Shown here: positions 20,204 through 33,449 of the stretch, one piece after another
Layout of the letters: each line of letters starts with the position of its first letter
Numbering within the stretch: the stretch's first letter is position 1
Assembly: GCF_902859945.1 (NCBI RefSeq)
Contig: NZ_CADIKL010000007.1
Span: 186,001-250,000, forward strand
DNA length: 64,000 nucleotides
DNA from: Paraburkholderia caffeinitolerans
Lineage (GTDB): Bacteria > Pseudomonadota > Gammaproteobacteria > Burkholderiales > Burkholderiaceae
Direction of reading: 5' to 3'
The notes under the pieces: generated by a model
What the model was told of the DNA's origin: nothing
The model's database searches: none
The model's input: the letters and a program-made list of their open reading frames with translations, nothing else
Translations under genes and position numbers: made by a program

Positions 20204-21547
20204 ATGAACGATGCAAAGAGCGGGAGTGCGTCGCATCGCTGGAAGGTGCTGGGTGTCGGCGTGGCGGCGAACGCGAGCTTTGCCGCCGCGTTCTCGGGCA
20301 TACCGGCTGCGGCGATCTGGATTCGCTCGGACTACCGCATCGATACCGGTGCGCTCGGGCTGCTGCTTGGCATGCTCGGGCTCGGCATCGTCCTGAGCGA
20401 ATTGCCGTGGGGTGTGCTCACCGACCGCTGGGGCGACCGGCGCGTGCTGCTCACGGGGCTGGGTTCGACTGCGGCGGCGTTGCTCGCCATGACGCTCTGG
20501 TGCGTGCCGGCGGCGACTCATGTGCCAGGCGCGCACGCGCTCGAGTTAGGCTTTCTGGCTATTGGATTGCTCGGCGGCAGCGTGAACGGTTCGAGCGGGC
20601 GCGCGGTCATGGCGTGGTTCGGGCCCAGCGAGCGCGGCCTGGCGATGAGCATCCGGCAGACGGCCATGCCTGCTGGCGCGGGAATCGGCGCGCTGCTGTT
20701 GCCCGCACTGGCCGCGCGCGGGGGCTTCGCATGGGTCTACGGCACGCTCGCGGCGATGTGCATTCTTTCTGCAATCCTTACGATGTGCTGGGTGCGTGAT
20801 CCGATGGAGCCCGTGCTGGGAGATTCGGCGCACGTAAGGCCGCACGAAGTGCCGCGCGCGCGGACGCCGCTCTCGAGCGCTCAGGTATGGCGCATGGTGG
20901 CCGGCATCGCGGCGCTGTGCATGCCGCAGGTCGCGGTGATCTCGTTCGCAAGCGTGTTCCTGCACGACTTTGGCCATGCAGGCAGTGCTGCGATTGGCGC
21001 AGCGCTCGTCGCGGTGCAACTCGGCGCGGCATGCATGCGCATCTGGAGCGGACGCTGGACCGACCGGCATGGCAATCGCAATGCGTATCTGCGCGTGTGC
21101 GCCTTGCTGAGCGTTGCGCTGTTTGCTTTGCTCGCGGCAATGACGACGCTGTTCGCCCGCGTTGCGCATGCATCCCCGGCGGCGGGCGACGACCATATCG
21201 TGCTCGTTGCGTTGTTTGTGCTGCTCGTGTCGGGTGGCATCGCTGCCTCGGCATGGCACGGCGTTGCGTTCACGGAACTCGCTACGCTCGCGGGACACGG
21301 GCGCGTGGGGACCGCGCTCGCGATGGGCAACACCGGCGCCTTCATGGCCTTCTGGCTCGCGCCTTCGGCAATTCCGATGCTGCTATCGGCATTCGGTTGG
21401 CCTGCTGTCTGGCTTGGGGCGTCCGCATGCGCGGCACTGGCATGGCCCGCATTTGCACGCGCGTCGCGTCCGTCAGATACCGTCAGCACGGCCGTCATGC
21501 ATTCGCACAAGCCGAAGGGAAAGGCGAAGGTGGAAGCGGCATGTTGA
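20204..21547 (+). CDS. MFS transporter (CynX/NimT-like class)
   Basis: This 447-residue carrier has 12 predicted TM segments and an MFS motif-A loop GVLTDRWGDRRVLL after TM2. The C terminus is basic (HSHKPKGKAKVEAAC). The ATG at 20204 was chosen because GGAGG lies 5 bp upstream. An in-frame ATG at 20171 would add 11 residues. It is divergently transcribed from a LysR regulator that probably controls it. The substrate is unknown. Confidence 0.85.
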   Translation: MNDAKSGSASHRWKVLGVGVAANASFAAAFSGIPAAAIWIRSDYRIDTGALGLLLGMLGLGIVLSELPWGVLTDRWGDRRVLLTGLGSTAAALLAMTLWCVPAATHVPGAHALELGFLAIGLLGGSVNGSSGRAVMAWFGPSERGLAMSIRQTAMPAGAGIGALLLPALAARGGFAWVYGTLAAMCILSAILTMCWVRDPMEPVLGDSAHVRPHEVPRARTPLSSAQVWRMVAGIAALCMPQVAVISFASVFLHDFGHAGSAAIGAALVAVQLGAACMRIWSGRWTDRHGNRNAYLRVCALLSVALFALLAAMTTLFARVAHASPAAGDDHIVLVALFVLLVSGGIAASAWHGVAFTELATLAGHGRVGTALAMGNTGAFMAFWLAPSAIPMLLSAFGWPAVWLGASACAALAWPAFARASRPSDTVSTAVMHSHKPKGKAKVEAAC

Positions 21548-21619
21548 CCGTCGCTGCGTGCGGCATAGTCCGACATAACGAAAGACATACGATGCAATCA
21601 CGAATGAAACTTTAAATTT

Positions 21620-21691
21620 GATTCGTATAACTGAATCTTTTTTGCGGTTAAAGAAGCTTTGACGTTTCGGAAATCTCTGATTCAGGGAATC
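21620..21691. promoter_or_regulatory. Paired GATTC/GAATC inverted repeats upstream of the RcsB-like regulator genes
   Basis: GATTC-N8-GAATC (21620-21637), AAAG-AAG-CTTT (21650-21660) and GATTC-AGG-GAATC (21679-21691) lie in an AT-rich stretch 130-200 bp before the first regulator gene. They could be autoregulatory sites. No convincing -10/-35 pair was identified. Confidence 0.35.
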
Positions 21692-21822
21692 TTTAATCGA
21701 TGTTCAGATGACGGCTCCAGAAAGATTGTGCCTTGCGCAACACAGGCATCGTGAGTCCCGGCTACAAGATCGGGCACGCCTGGGCCGATCCGATACCCCT
21801 ACTACATCGAGAGAGAGCCACC

Positions 21823-22470
21823 TTGAAACTACGAGTCGTCCTTGCCGACGATCACCCTTTCGTACTGCTGGGCGTACGCTCGGCACTCGAAGCAGCGGGA
21901 GACATACAGGTCGTCGGCGAAGCGTCTGGCCCGGGCGCGCTTTTTCGCACACTCGAACGAGTGCCGTGCGACATCGTGCTGACCGATCTCATCATGCCTG
22001 GAGACACCGGCGAGGCAGAAGATGGTTTGCACCTTGTGCGGCGCCTGTGCCGCGACTGGCCGCAGTACCGCATCGTCGTGCTGACCAGCATCACGAACGT
22101 CGCCATTCTGCGCGCCGTGATGAACACGGGCGTCACGGCGCTGATCCGCAAGAGCGAGCCCATCGACGAGCTCACCGGCGCGGTGCGCGGCGCGGGCAGC
22201 GGCCTGCGCTACGTGAGCCCGCCGATCCTGGAAGCGCTTGCCGCCGCGGGAACGGAGCGCGCGGATAGCACGCGTGCGCCGCGCCTTTCGCCACGCGAGT
22301 CGGAGGTGGTCCGGCAGTTCGTCCACGGCCGCACGATCACCGAGATCGCACGCGCGCTCGATCGGGACGTGCGCACCGTGAGCCGTCAGAAGCGCGACGC
22401 CATGGCGAAGCTCGGCGTGAACAACGATGCAGGGCTGTTCGCCTTCGTGCGGGCCCACGGACTCCTATGA
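21823..22470 (+). CDS. RcsB-like response regulator 1, TTG start
   Basis: This 215-residue regulator has an N-terminal receiver (D9/D10, phospho-acceptor D55) with the extended loop after MPGD that also occurs in RcsB, and a C-terminal LuxR-type helix-turn-helix. The output domain follows RcsB closely in pattern: LSPRESEVVRQFVHG, TEIARALDR, TVSRQKRDAMAKLGVNND. No ATG exists in frame near the receiver. The TTG at 21823 directly precedes the receiver and has GAGAGAG about 8 bp upstream, so it was chosen over an upstream TTG at 21733. The stop overlaps the second regulator gene by 4 bp. The likely phosphodonor is the hybrid kinase at 24294. Confidence 0.85.
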   Translation: MKLRVVLADDHPFVLLGVRSALEAAGDIQVVGEASGPGALFRTLERVPCDIVLTDLIMPGDTGEAEDGLHLVRRLCRDWPQYRIVVLTSITNVAILRAVMNTGVTALIRKSEPIDELTGAVRGAGSGLRYVSPPILEALAAAGTERADSTRAPRLSPRESEVVRQFVHGRTITEIARALDRDVRTVSRQKRDAMAKLGVNNDAGLFAFVRAHGLL

Positions 22471-23246
22471 GTTCGCCGCCAACCACCCACGCCCGTGTCT
22501 GGCCTGCACACCTGACGTCGGGATTCGGCCGCGAGGGCGGCGTGCGTAGCTTGCAGGAGCTGGCGCTGCCAGACGTTGGCGACCGGGCGTTGCCCGTGCG
22601 CGTCATCGTCGCCGACGATCATCCGCTCGTGTTGTTCGCGCTCGACAACCTGATCGCCACGCTGCCGAACGTGCGGATCGTCGCCCGCGCGCAATCGGTG
22701 GCGCAGCTCTTTCAGGAAGCCGCGCGGCATGAGTTCGACCTCGTGCTGATGGATCTCTACATGCCCGGCGAAGGGCGCGAGGAGGGGCACGATGCGATCC
22801 GCAGCTTTCAGGGCGAGCATGCGGGCAAGCCTGTCGTCGTGCTCACCATGGAAAACGATGCCACGGCGCTGCGCAGCGCGATCGAGCTCGATGTCGAGGC
22901 CGTGCTCAGCAAGCGCGACCGCATCGACCTGATTCCTGTCGCCATTGCCTCGGCCATGGCGCACGAGCAGTACGTCGGTCCTGTGGTGCGCGACCTGCTG
23001 GAAAAGGCGTCGCGTGAGCAGCGGCGGGCCCACGTGCATCAGGTGCTATCGCGGCGGGAGTTCGAAGTTTTCACGCACTACGCCGGCGGGCTCGGCGTCA
23101 CCGAAATTGCCAGCCTGCTTGGGCGTAGCGTCAAAACCATCAGCGCGCAGAAGTGCGCAGCCATGAAAAAACTCGCGCTCAACAGCGACATCGAGCTGTA
23201 TCGATTCGCGATCGAATGCGGTGTCGTCCAGGATGATGCCTCCTGA
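22467..23246 (+). CDS. RcsB-like response regulator 2
   Basis: This 259-residue protein has a 43-residue N-terminal extension, a receiver (D50/D51, phospho-acceptor D96) and a LuxR/RcsB-type helix-turn-helix (LSRREFEVFTHYAGG, TEIASLLGR, TISAQKCAAMKKLAL). It is a paralogue of the preceding gene, coupled by ATGA. Two regulators downstream of one kinase suggest branching output or heterodimers, as RcsB forms with RcsA or BglJ. A GTG at 22596 directly before the receiver is an alternative start without a good ribosome binding site. Confidence 0.85.
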   Translation: MSSPPTTHARVWPAHLTSGFGREGGVRSLQELALPDVGDRALPVRVIVADDHPLVLFALDNLIATLPNVRIVARAQSVAQLFQEAARHEFDLVLMDLYMPGEGREEGHDAIRSFQGEHAGKPVVVLTMENDATALRSAIELDVEAVLSKRDRIDLIPVAIASAMAHEQYVGPVVRDLLEKASREQRRAHVHQVLSRREFEVFTHYAGGLGVTEIASLLGRSVKTISAQKCAAMKKLALNSDIELYRFAIECGVVQDDAS

Positions 23247-23390
23247 TGCGGGTGGGGCCGCACTCACGTCACACCTTGGATTCGCAAACGGTTCAGGCGA
23301 GCCCGACAGGCGCGCGTGTCGTCGTTTGTCGGAATTTGTCATGCTGAATCCCGTCATGCCATCCGATTTTTAAGAGTTGTCCTATCTGGC

Positions 23391-23456
23391 AATGAGAGTC
23401 GTCTGATCATAATTTCCCACTCAACGCGCGAACTATCGTACAGCGCGACTCTCATT
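23391..23456 (+). promoter_or_regulatory. Long-range 11-bp inverted repeat before the aquaporin gene
   Basis: AATGAGAGTCG (23391-23401) and its exact complement CGACTCTCATT (23446-23456) are separated by 44 bp. They lie in the 310-bp gap between the regulator and aquaporin genes. They could form a leader RNA stem or two distal operator halves. The rest of the gap (23247-23390) shows nothing I recognise. Confidence 0.4.
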
Positions 23457-23556
23457 CGATTTCGCCTCTGACATCGCTGGCGAGCCGCTGTGCATGCCTG
23501 CAAGAGGGTCGCGCGCCGGCCTGCGGCTGGGAGCGGCGGGGCACGGAGGCACGGCA

Positions 23557-24293
23557 ATGAAGCTCGGTAGGCGTTTGGCAGTGGAAGGCGCAGGCACGGC
23601 ATGGCTTGTGTTCGTGGGCTGTGCGAGCGCCGCGCTCAATGCCAGCGCGCCTGCACAGGGCTGGAACATCTTCGACATGGCCGCGGCATTTGGTCTTGCG
23701 CTTGCCGTCGTGAGCTATGCGTCAGGGCGCGCGTCGAGCGCGCATTTCAATCCCGCCGTCACGATCGGCTATACCATTTCCGGTCGCTTTCCCGCCCGTG
23801 ACGTCGCACCGTACGTCGCCGCACAAACTGTCGGTGCACTCGTGGGTGCGGCGCTGCTCGCCGCCGTTGCGAGTGGCCGACCTGGCTTTGCCTTCGTGGT
23901 TTCGGACTTCGGCAGCAATGGCTACGACGAGCATTCGCCTTCCGAGTACGCATTCGCCGCGGTGTTTGCCGTCGAACTGGTCATGACGTTCGCATTCGTG
24001 CTCGTTCATCTCGTCGTGTCGGCTTCGCCGCAACGCCGCAGGTCGGCGCCCGCCGCGCTGGGCGCGTGTTTCGCGGCCATCTACCTGATTGCCATTCCGG
24101 TGAGCAACGGCGGCATGAATCCTGCCCGCTCGACGGGGCCGGCGTTATTCGTCGGCGACTGGGCGCTCGACCAACTCTGGCTTTTCTGGGCGGCGCCCAT
24201 GCTGGGCGGCGTGATTGCGGGTGTTTGTTACCGGTTGCTGATGCAACGTCGGACAAATCCGAATGCAAGCGCGGGCGGGGCGCTCGGCGACGC

Positions 24294-24297
<4 letters not shown>
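23557..24297 (+). CDS. Aquaporin family channel (AqpZ-like) with altered selectivity filter
   Basis: This 246-residue, six-TM MIP family channel has both NPA boxes: HFNPAVT (NPA 65-67) and GGMNPARS (NPA 188-190). Aligned by eye to E. coli AqpZ, the aromatic/arginine filter F43-H174-T183-R189 becomes F45-Y176-G185-R191, so His and Thr are replaced. This may change permeability (water, small neutral solutes or peroxide), but function is inference. The ATG at 23557 has GGAGG upstream. The stop overlaps the hybrid kinase start by 4 bp, so the two are translationally coupled. Confidence 0.88.
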
Positions 24298-28991
<4,694 letters not shown>

Positions 28992-29035
28992 GCGCTCCGC
29001 ATGCAATCAAGTCGAGCCACGGGCACAAAGCCGGC

Positions 29036-29060
29036 GAAAAAAACGCGGCTGAAGCCGTGT
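29036..29060 (-). terminator. Minus-strand terminator, copy 2, downstream of the LysR gene
   Basis: Stem 29043-29049 with 29054-29060 (ACGCGGC/GCCGTGT, one G-U pair, TGAA loop) is followed on the minus strand by a run of seven T (29042 to 29036). It is a near repeat of the neighbouring hairpin. Confidence 0.7.
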
Positions 29061-29086
29061 AAAAAAAACGCGGCCGAAGCCGCGTT
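29061..29086 (-). terminator. Minus-strand terminator, copy 1, downstream of the LysR gene
   Basis: Arms AACGCGGC (29067-29074) and GCCGCGTT (29079-29086) around CGAA are followed on the minus strand by eight T. It sits between the convergent hybrid kinase and LysR genes and may also stop kinase transcription weakly. Confidence 0.8.
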
Positions 29087-29175
29087 CAAGGTTGGAGACC
29101 CTTCGATGAAGAGTCACTTCTCGCAGAAGAAATCATAGTTCGCACGCCGGCAGAAATCGAGATAAAAACGATCAA

Positions 29176-30117
29176 TTAATTATTACCGGATATATCGGTA
29201 ATCGTCTGGCAAGAAGCGTCCCGGCTGCGGAACCACTCGACGGTGAAGTCCACGAACGTTCGCGTTTTCGCAGGGACGTGGCGTCGCCCGGGATAGACGA
29301 GCGAGAGTTCTTTATCGGCGTCGCGAATCTCGTAGTCGTCGAGCACGCGCACGAGCGAACCCTGCGCGAGGTCGATGTCCACCTGGTTTGCCGGCAGGAT
29401 TGTGATGCCCATGCCCGCGAGTGCTGCCTGGCGCAGCATCACCGAATTGTTGACGGCATAGGCCGGCTCGATCCGCACCACCTCGCGCACGCCTTCCGCG
29501 TTCGCGAACTGCCATTCGTTGCCGTGAATGTCGGTGGACGGCGCAAGCAGCGTATGGTGCGTGAGTTCTGCCGGGTGACGCGGCGCGCGGCGGCCGTCCA
29601 GGTAAGCGGGCGAGGCCACCGCAACCGGCGTGACCGACACAAGCGGACGCCGGATCAGCGTGCCGCCGCTGACCTGGCGCGGCGCGACAATGCCCACGTC
29701 GAAGCCTTCTTCGATGAGATCGACGGGGCGGTGCAGCAGCGTGAGCGTGAGCCGGACCTGTGTGAATGCGGCGAGATACTGCTTGAGCAGCGGCGTGAGG
29801 TCATGCAGTGAGAACGAGGCGTGCGCGACCACGCGCAGTGTGCCCGAGGGCACCGACACGCCGTGCGCGATCTGCGTTTCGACGCGCTCCAGGTCTTCGA
29901 GCATGTGGCGGCACGCCTGGGCGTACGCGTTGCCTGCTTCGGTCAGCGAAATGCTGCGCGTATTGCGGTTGATGAGGCGTGTGTGAAGATGCGCCTCCAG
30001 CAGCGCGACATAGCGCGTGACAACGGCGTTCGAAAGATCGAGGCTCGCCGCGGCGCGACCGAACGAGCCGTGTTCGGCGACGCTCACGAATACGCGCATC
30101 GCCTGGAGCTGATTCAT
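29176..30117 (-). CDS. LysR family transcriptional regulator
   Basis: This 313-residue regulator has an N-terminal helix-turn-helix (MNQLQAMRVFVSVAEHGSFG onward, with an atypical LDLSNAVVTRYVALLE recognition region) and a substrate-binding domain from about residue 90. It is of the AaeR/DmlR-like subgroup that starts MNQLQAM. The ATG at 30117 was chosen over an in-frame upstream ATG at 30186. The 3' end contains an ATTACCG/CGGTAAT hairpin (29182-29202) overlapping the last codons. It is divergent from the porin gene, which it may regulate. Confidence 0.88.
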   Translation of the reverse strand: MNQLQAMRVFVSVAEHGSFGRAAASLDLSNAVVTRYVALLEAHLHTRLINRNTRSISLTEAGNAYAQACRHMLEDLERVETQIAHGVSVPSGTLRVVAHASFSLHDLTPLLKQYLAAFTQVRLTLTLLHRPVDLIEEGFDVGIVAPRQVSGGTLIRRPLVSVTPVAVASPAYLDGRRAPRHPAELTHHTLLAPSTDIHGNEWQFANAEGVREVVRIEPAYAVNNSVMLRQAALAGMGITILPANQVDIDLAQGSLVRVLDDYEIRDADKELSLVYPGRRHVPAKTRTFVDFTVEWFRSRDASCQTITDISGNN

Positions 30118-30595
30118 TGTTTTGGGCCGCATCGACATGGGACGGACGGGATTGGCTGCGTTGGAGCGATATTCGCCTGCGTACAAATGACGCTCGGTGC
30201 AGGACTGCGACGCGAGCGTTGCCGGATAGTACCGACAGGGAATGCCCCAAGGAATGAGACTGCTCCTAAACCGTTAATTGTCTTGAATTAATTATGTTGC
30301 CAGGCGGCAACGCTATATCGGGATAGTGCGTAATCAACGCTCGCGCGCGTGAATTCAAGATTAAGTGCGGGCGTTGAGGAGCAAGCGATTGCGGCGAGCG
30401 TCACGGCAGTATTCGACTTAATCGAAAAAACTTTTGCCATGGAGTGGGATGGCTGGCTTAAAAGTGACGCCAATAAACTTTGGCCTGCGTATCAATGCGG
30501 CGCCAACGTTTCTGGTGCTGCGGGATCAAGCGAGCCGGCGTGTTGCCGGCGACGGCGTCTATTTTTGCCGAAAGGCTTTGCATCGAAGGAAGCAT
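30118..30595. other. Long AT-richer intergenic region between LysR and porin genes
   Basis: This 478-bp divergent control region is more AT-rich than its surroundings. It contains TTAATT-GTCTTG-AATTAA (30274-30291) and GTTGCC-AGGC-GGCAAC (30296-30311), two adjacent perfect inverted repeats of operator type, and TTCGA-CTTAA-TCGAA near 30415. Small open frames here show no protein character. Confidence 0.45.
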
Positions 30596-31708
30596 ATGAA
30601 AAAGAGTCTGGCTATCGCGGCCGCAGTTGCCGCGACTTTCGCATCGGCGTCGTACGCGCAAAGCAGCGTGACGCTCTACGGCATCGTCGATGCCGGCTTC
30701 ACCTACACGACCAACGTTGATGGCAACGCCAAGTACGCTCTGGGCAGCGGCAACCTTCAGCAGAGCCGCTGGGGCCTGCGCGGCGCGGAAGATCTCGGTG
30801 GTGGCCTGAAGACGATCTTCACCCTCGAAAGCGGTTTTAACGTCGCCAACGGCCAGCAGAATGGCGGCCTGTTCAACCGTCAGGCTTTCGTTGGCCTCAC
30901 GCACGACCAGTACGGCACGCTGACGCTCGGCCGCCAGTACGACTCCGTGGTCGACTACCTTGGCCCGCTCATGGCTGTCGGCACGTGGGGCGGTACGTAC
31001 ACGGCGCACGTGGGCGACAACGACAACGGCAATGCCACGTTCTCGCTGAACAACGCGGTCAAGTACACCAGCCCGAATCTCTCGGGTTTCCAGTTCGGTG
31101 GCGCGTATGCGTTCTCGAACCAGGCAGGCTTCGCGAACAACCGCGCGTATAGCGCCGGCATGAGCTATGCCAACAGCGGCCTGCGTGTCGCGGCGGCTTA
31201 CCTGCAGGCCAACAATGCGGGCGTCCTGAACAATCCCAACGGTGCGGTCACCAACGACCAGTTTGGCCTGAGCGCCCAGCGTGCGCGCGTTTGGGGCGGT
31301 GGTGTGAGCTATACGTATGGTCCGGCCGTTGGTGGCGTGGTGTTCACGCAATCGCGCCTGAACGGCTTGAACGACAATCTGTCGATCCGCTACAACAACA
31401 TCGAAGCCAACGTGCACTACAACCTGACACCGGCACTCGGCATCGGCGCGATGTACACGTACACCAACGCCAACGGCTCGCTGCTCTCCAGCGAAGGCGG
31501 TGGTCGTACCGCACACTGGAACCAGTTCGGTCTGCAAGCCGACTACGCGCTCTCGAAGCGCACGGACGTGTACCTCGAAGGCGTGGGCGTGTGGGGTGCC
31601 GGCCAGGCTGCGGTGGGTACAACGCAAGTCGGTTTCCAGGGCGCGGACAACTACTCGTCGTCGAAGAACCAGGGCATCGTCACGACCGGTATCCGTCACC
31701 GCTTCTAA
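30596..31708 (+). CDS. Outer membrane porin, Burkholderia general porin family
   Basis: This 370-residue porin is expected to form trimeric 16-stranded beta barrels for passive uptake of small solutes. A signal peptide (MKKSLAIAAAVAATFASASYA, cleaved after residue 21) is followed by the family start QSSVTLYGIVDAGFTY. Also visible are the RWGLRGAEDLGGGLKTIF segment, alternating beta-strand pattern and the C-terminal aromatic signature GIRHRF needed for Bam recognition. The ATG at 30596 is preceded by GAAGGA. A strong terminator lies 79 bp downstream. Confidence 0.95.
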   Translation: MKKSLAIAAAVAATFASASYAQSSVTLYGIVDAGFTYTTNVDGNAKYALGSGNLQQSRWGLRGAEDLGGGLKTIFTLESGFNVANGQQNGGLFNRQAFVGLTHDQYGTLTLGRQYDSVVDYLGPLMAVGTWGGTYTAHVGDNDNGNATFSLNNAVKYTSPNLSGFQFGGAYAFSNQAGFANNRAYSAGMSYANSGLRVAAAYLQANNAGVLNNPNGAVTNDQFGLSAQRARVWGGGVSYTYGPAVGGVVFTQSRLNGLNDNLSIRYNNIEANVHYNLTPALGIGAMYTYTNANGSLLSSEGGGRTAHWNQFGLQADYALSKRTDVYLEGVGVWGAGQAAVGTTQVGFQGADNYSSSKNQGIVTTGIRHRF

Positions 31709-31786
31709 TGACGGGGGCGGCCCGGCTTCTGGCTGGGCCGCGGAATCCATTACGAAGTAAAGGTGTAGAAGGTAGTACTTGGGTTA

Positions 31787-31815
31787 AGAGCGCCGCTCGC
31801 GGCGCTCTTTTTTTC
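31787..31815 (+). terminator. Intrinsic terminator of the porin gene
   Basis: Arms AGAGCGCCGC and GCGGCGCTCT pair almost directly (CTCG loop) and are followed by TTTTTTT. Confidence 0.9.
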
Positions 31816-31952
31816 GTCCCGCACTTTTCGTTCCGATGTTTTCACGGCTGTCGATCGTGCTGGATCGGACGCCCTTGCCGGATTTGCTCTAGCATGTGAT
31901 GAGGTGGCTGCCGCCAGATGGTGCAGCGCGCCACAACAAACGGAGAACTCCC

Positions 31953-32387
31953 ATGAAAGCGCTTCGTCCGCTGCAGCTTGCTCTCGCCTTGTGTGTCCTT
32001 GCTTCCAGTGCCGCGTTTGCCGACACCGTTGCGCTAAAGGCCGATCTCGAACCCTCCAGCGAAGTACCGCCGCGCGTGAGCCAAGGTCACGGCATGCTCA
32101 ACGCCACGTTCGACACCTCAACGAAAGCGCTGAACTGGACCGTCACTTACGAAGGCCTGTCGGGGCCGGTGGCTGCTGCGCATTTCCATGGTCCCGCGCC
32201 AGTCGGCCAGAACGCGAACGTACAGGTGCCGATTCCGAAGGGTGAACTCGCCAGCCCGATCAAGGGTTCCGCAACGCTCAACGAAAAGCAGGTCACCGAT
32301 CTGATGGCCGGCCAGTGGTATTTCAACATTCATACGCAACAGAACCCGTCCGGCGAAATTCGCGGGCAGGTGCTGCCGGCGAATTGA
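31953..32387 (+). CDS. Secreted CHRD domain protein
   Basis: This 144-residue protein has a signal peptide (about residues 1-23, ending SSAAFA) and a CHRD domain covering the rest. The motifs LEPSSEVPPRVSQGHG, HFHGPAPVGQNA and WYFNIHTQQNPSGEIRGQ are characteristic. CHRD proteins are extracellular or periplasmic, and their biochemical role in bacteria is not established. Start ATG has CGGAGAACTCCC upstream. Confidence 0.9.
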   Translation: MKALRPLQLALALCVLASSAAFADTVALKADLEPSSEVPPRVSQGHGMLNATFDTSTKALNWTVTYEGLSGPVAAAHFHGPAPVGQNANVQVPIPKGELASPIKGSATLNEKQVTDLMAGQWYFNIHTQQNPSGEIRGQVLPAN

Positions 32388-32433
32388 ACTTCCGTAGGGT
32401 CGCGCAGCGAGCGCATTGCGGGGGGCCGTGCCC

Positions 32434-33444
32434 ATGAGTCTGCAAAGCAGATTGATCTGCTGGTTCTTGCGCCGCAGCTTTCTTCCGGCGACGCGCGGCC
32501 CGATCGATGTTGCGCGCGTACGCGCGCAAACCGCGAAGCGCGTGTGGCTGCCGCAGGTCCCCAAGGGCTGGCAATTGCGTGAGCAGTATCGAGCCGTCGA
32601 CGCGCGTGATGCTGCCGATGCCCCGTCGAGTGGCGAATGGCTCGTGCGCGAGGGTGGGGCGCCGCGCACGATCCTCTATTTGCATGGCGGCGGTTATTAC
32701 TTCTGCTCGCCGAAGACGCACCGTGCCATCACCTTCGGCCTCGCTACTCGCGCCGAAGCGGACCTCTTTTCGCTCGACTATCGCCTTGCGCCCGAGCATC
32801 CGTTTCCGGCGGCGCTCGACGACGCGGTGGCCGCTTATCGGCGCTTGCTGGCCGATGGTGCGCGTGCCCAGTCGCTCGTGATCGCGGGCGATTCGGCGGG
32901 CGGCGGGCTCGCGCTTGCCACGCTCGTCGCATTGCGCGACGCCGGCGTTCCGCTGCCGGCCGGCGCGGTGCTCTATTCGCCGTGGACCGACCTCGCGGCC
33001 ACGGGCGCATCAATACGCGAAAATGACGGGCGCGATCCCATGTTTTGCGGCGACGTGTTCGCGCGCGTTGCGCCGCTCTACCTCGGCGAGGCGAGCGCGA
33101 CCGATCCCTATGCTTCGCCGGTTTACGCCGATCTCCACGGCTTGCCGCCGCTCTTCATGCTGGCGGGCAGCACCGAAACGCTGCTCGACGACACGCGCCG
33201 GGTCGCGGAACGTGCCCAGGCCGCTGGCGTGAGTGTCGAGTGCGGGATCGGGCGCGATCTGCCGCATGTCTGGCCAATTTACGCGCCGTTCATGCCCGAG
33301 GCGCGACGTGCGCTGGACGACACCGCGCGCTTCGTGAAGCGCGTGACGACGGCGGACGACACCGCCCGCGCGCAGAAGAGCGCGCCCCTGCAAGCGGAGT
33401 CTGGGGCGGATGCGCAGTTGAGCACGCCGTCGAGCGCACATTGA
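32434..33444 (+). CDS. Alpha/beta hydrolase, hormone-sensitive lipase family esterase
   Basis: This 336-residue esterase has the oxyanion-hole motif HGGG (84-87), the nucleophile elbow GDSAGG with Ser154, an acidic residue in LDDTRR and the late histidine in DLPHVW, which together give the Ser-Asp-His triad of the PF07859 family. The substrate is probably a short-chain ester or lactone and is not predictable. The C-terminal tail is Ala/Ser-rich. The ATG at 32434 follows GGGGGCC. The EcsC-like gene is convergent, 5 bp away. Confidence 0.9.
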   Translation: MSLQSRLICWFLRRSFLPATRGPIDVARVRAQTAKRVWLPQVPKGWQLREQYRAVDARDAADAPSSGEWLVREGGAPRTILYLHGGGYYFCSPKTHRAITFGLATRAEADLFSLDYRLAPEHPFPAALDDAVAAYRRLLADGARAQSLVIAGDSAGGGLALATLVALRDAGVPLPAGAVLYSPWTDLAATGASIRENDGRDPMFCGDVFARVAPLYLGEASATDPYASPVYADLHGLPPLFMLAGSTETLLDDTRRVAERAQAAGVSVECGIGRDLPHVWPIYAPFMPEARRALDDTARFVKRVTTADDTARAQKSAPLQAESGADAQLSTPSSAH

Positions 33445-33449
33445 GCGGC

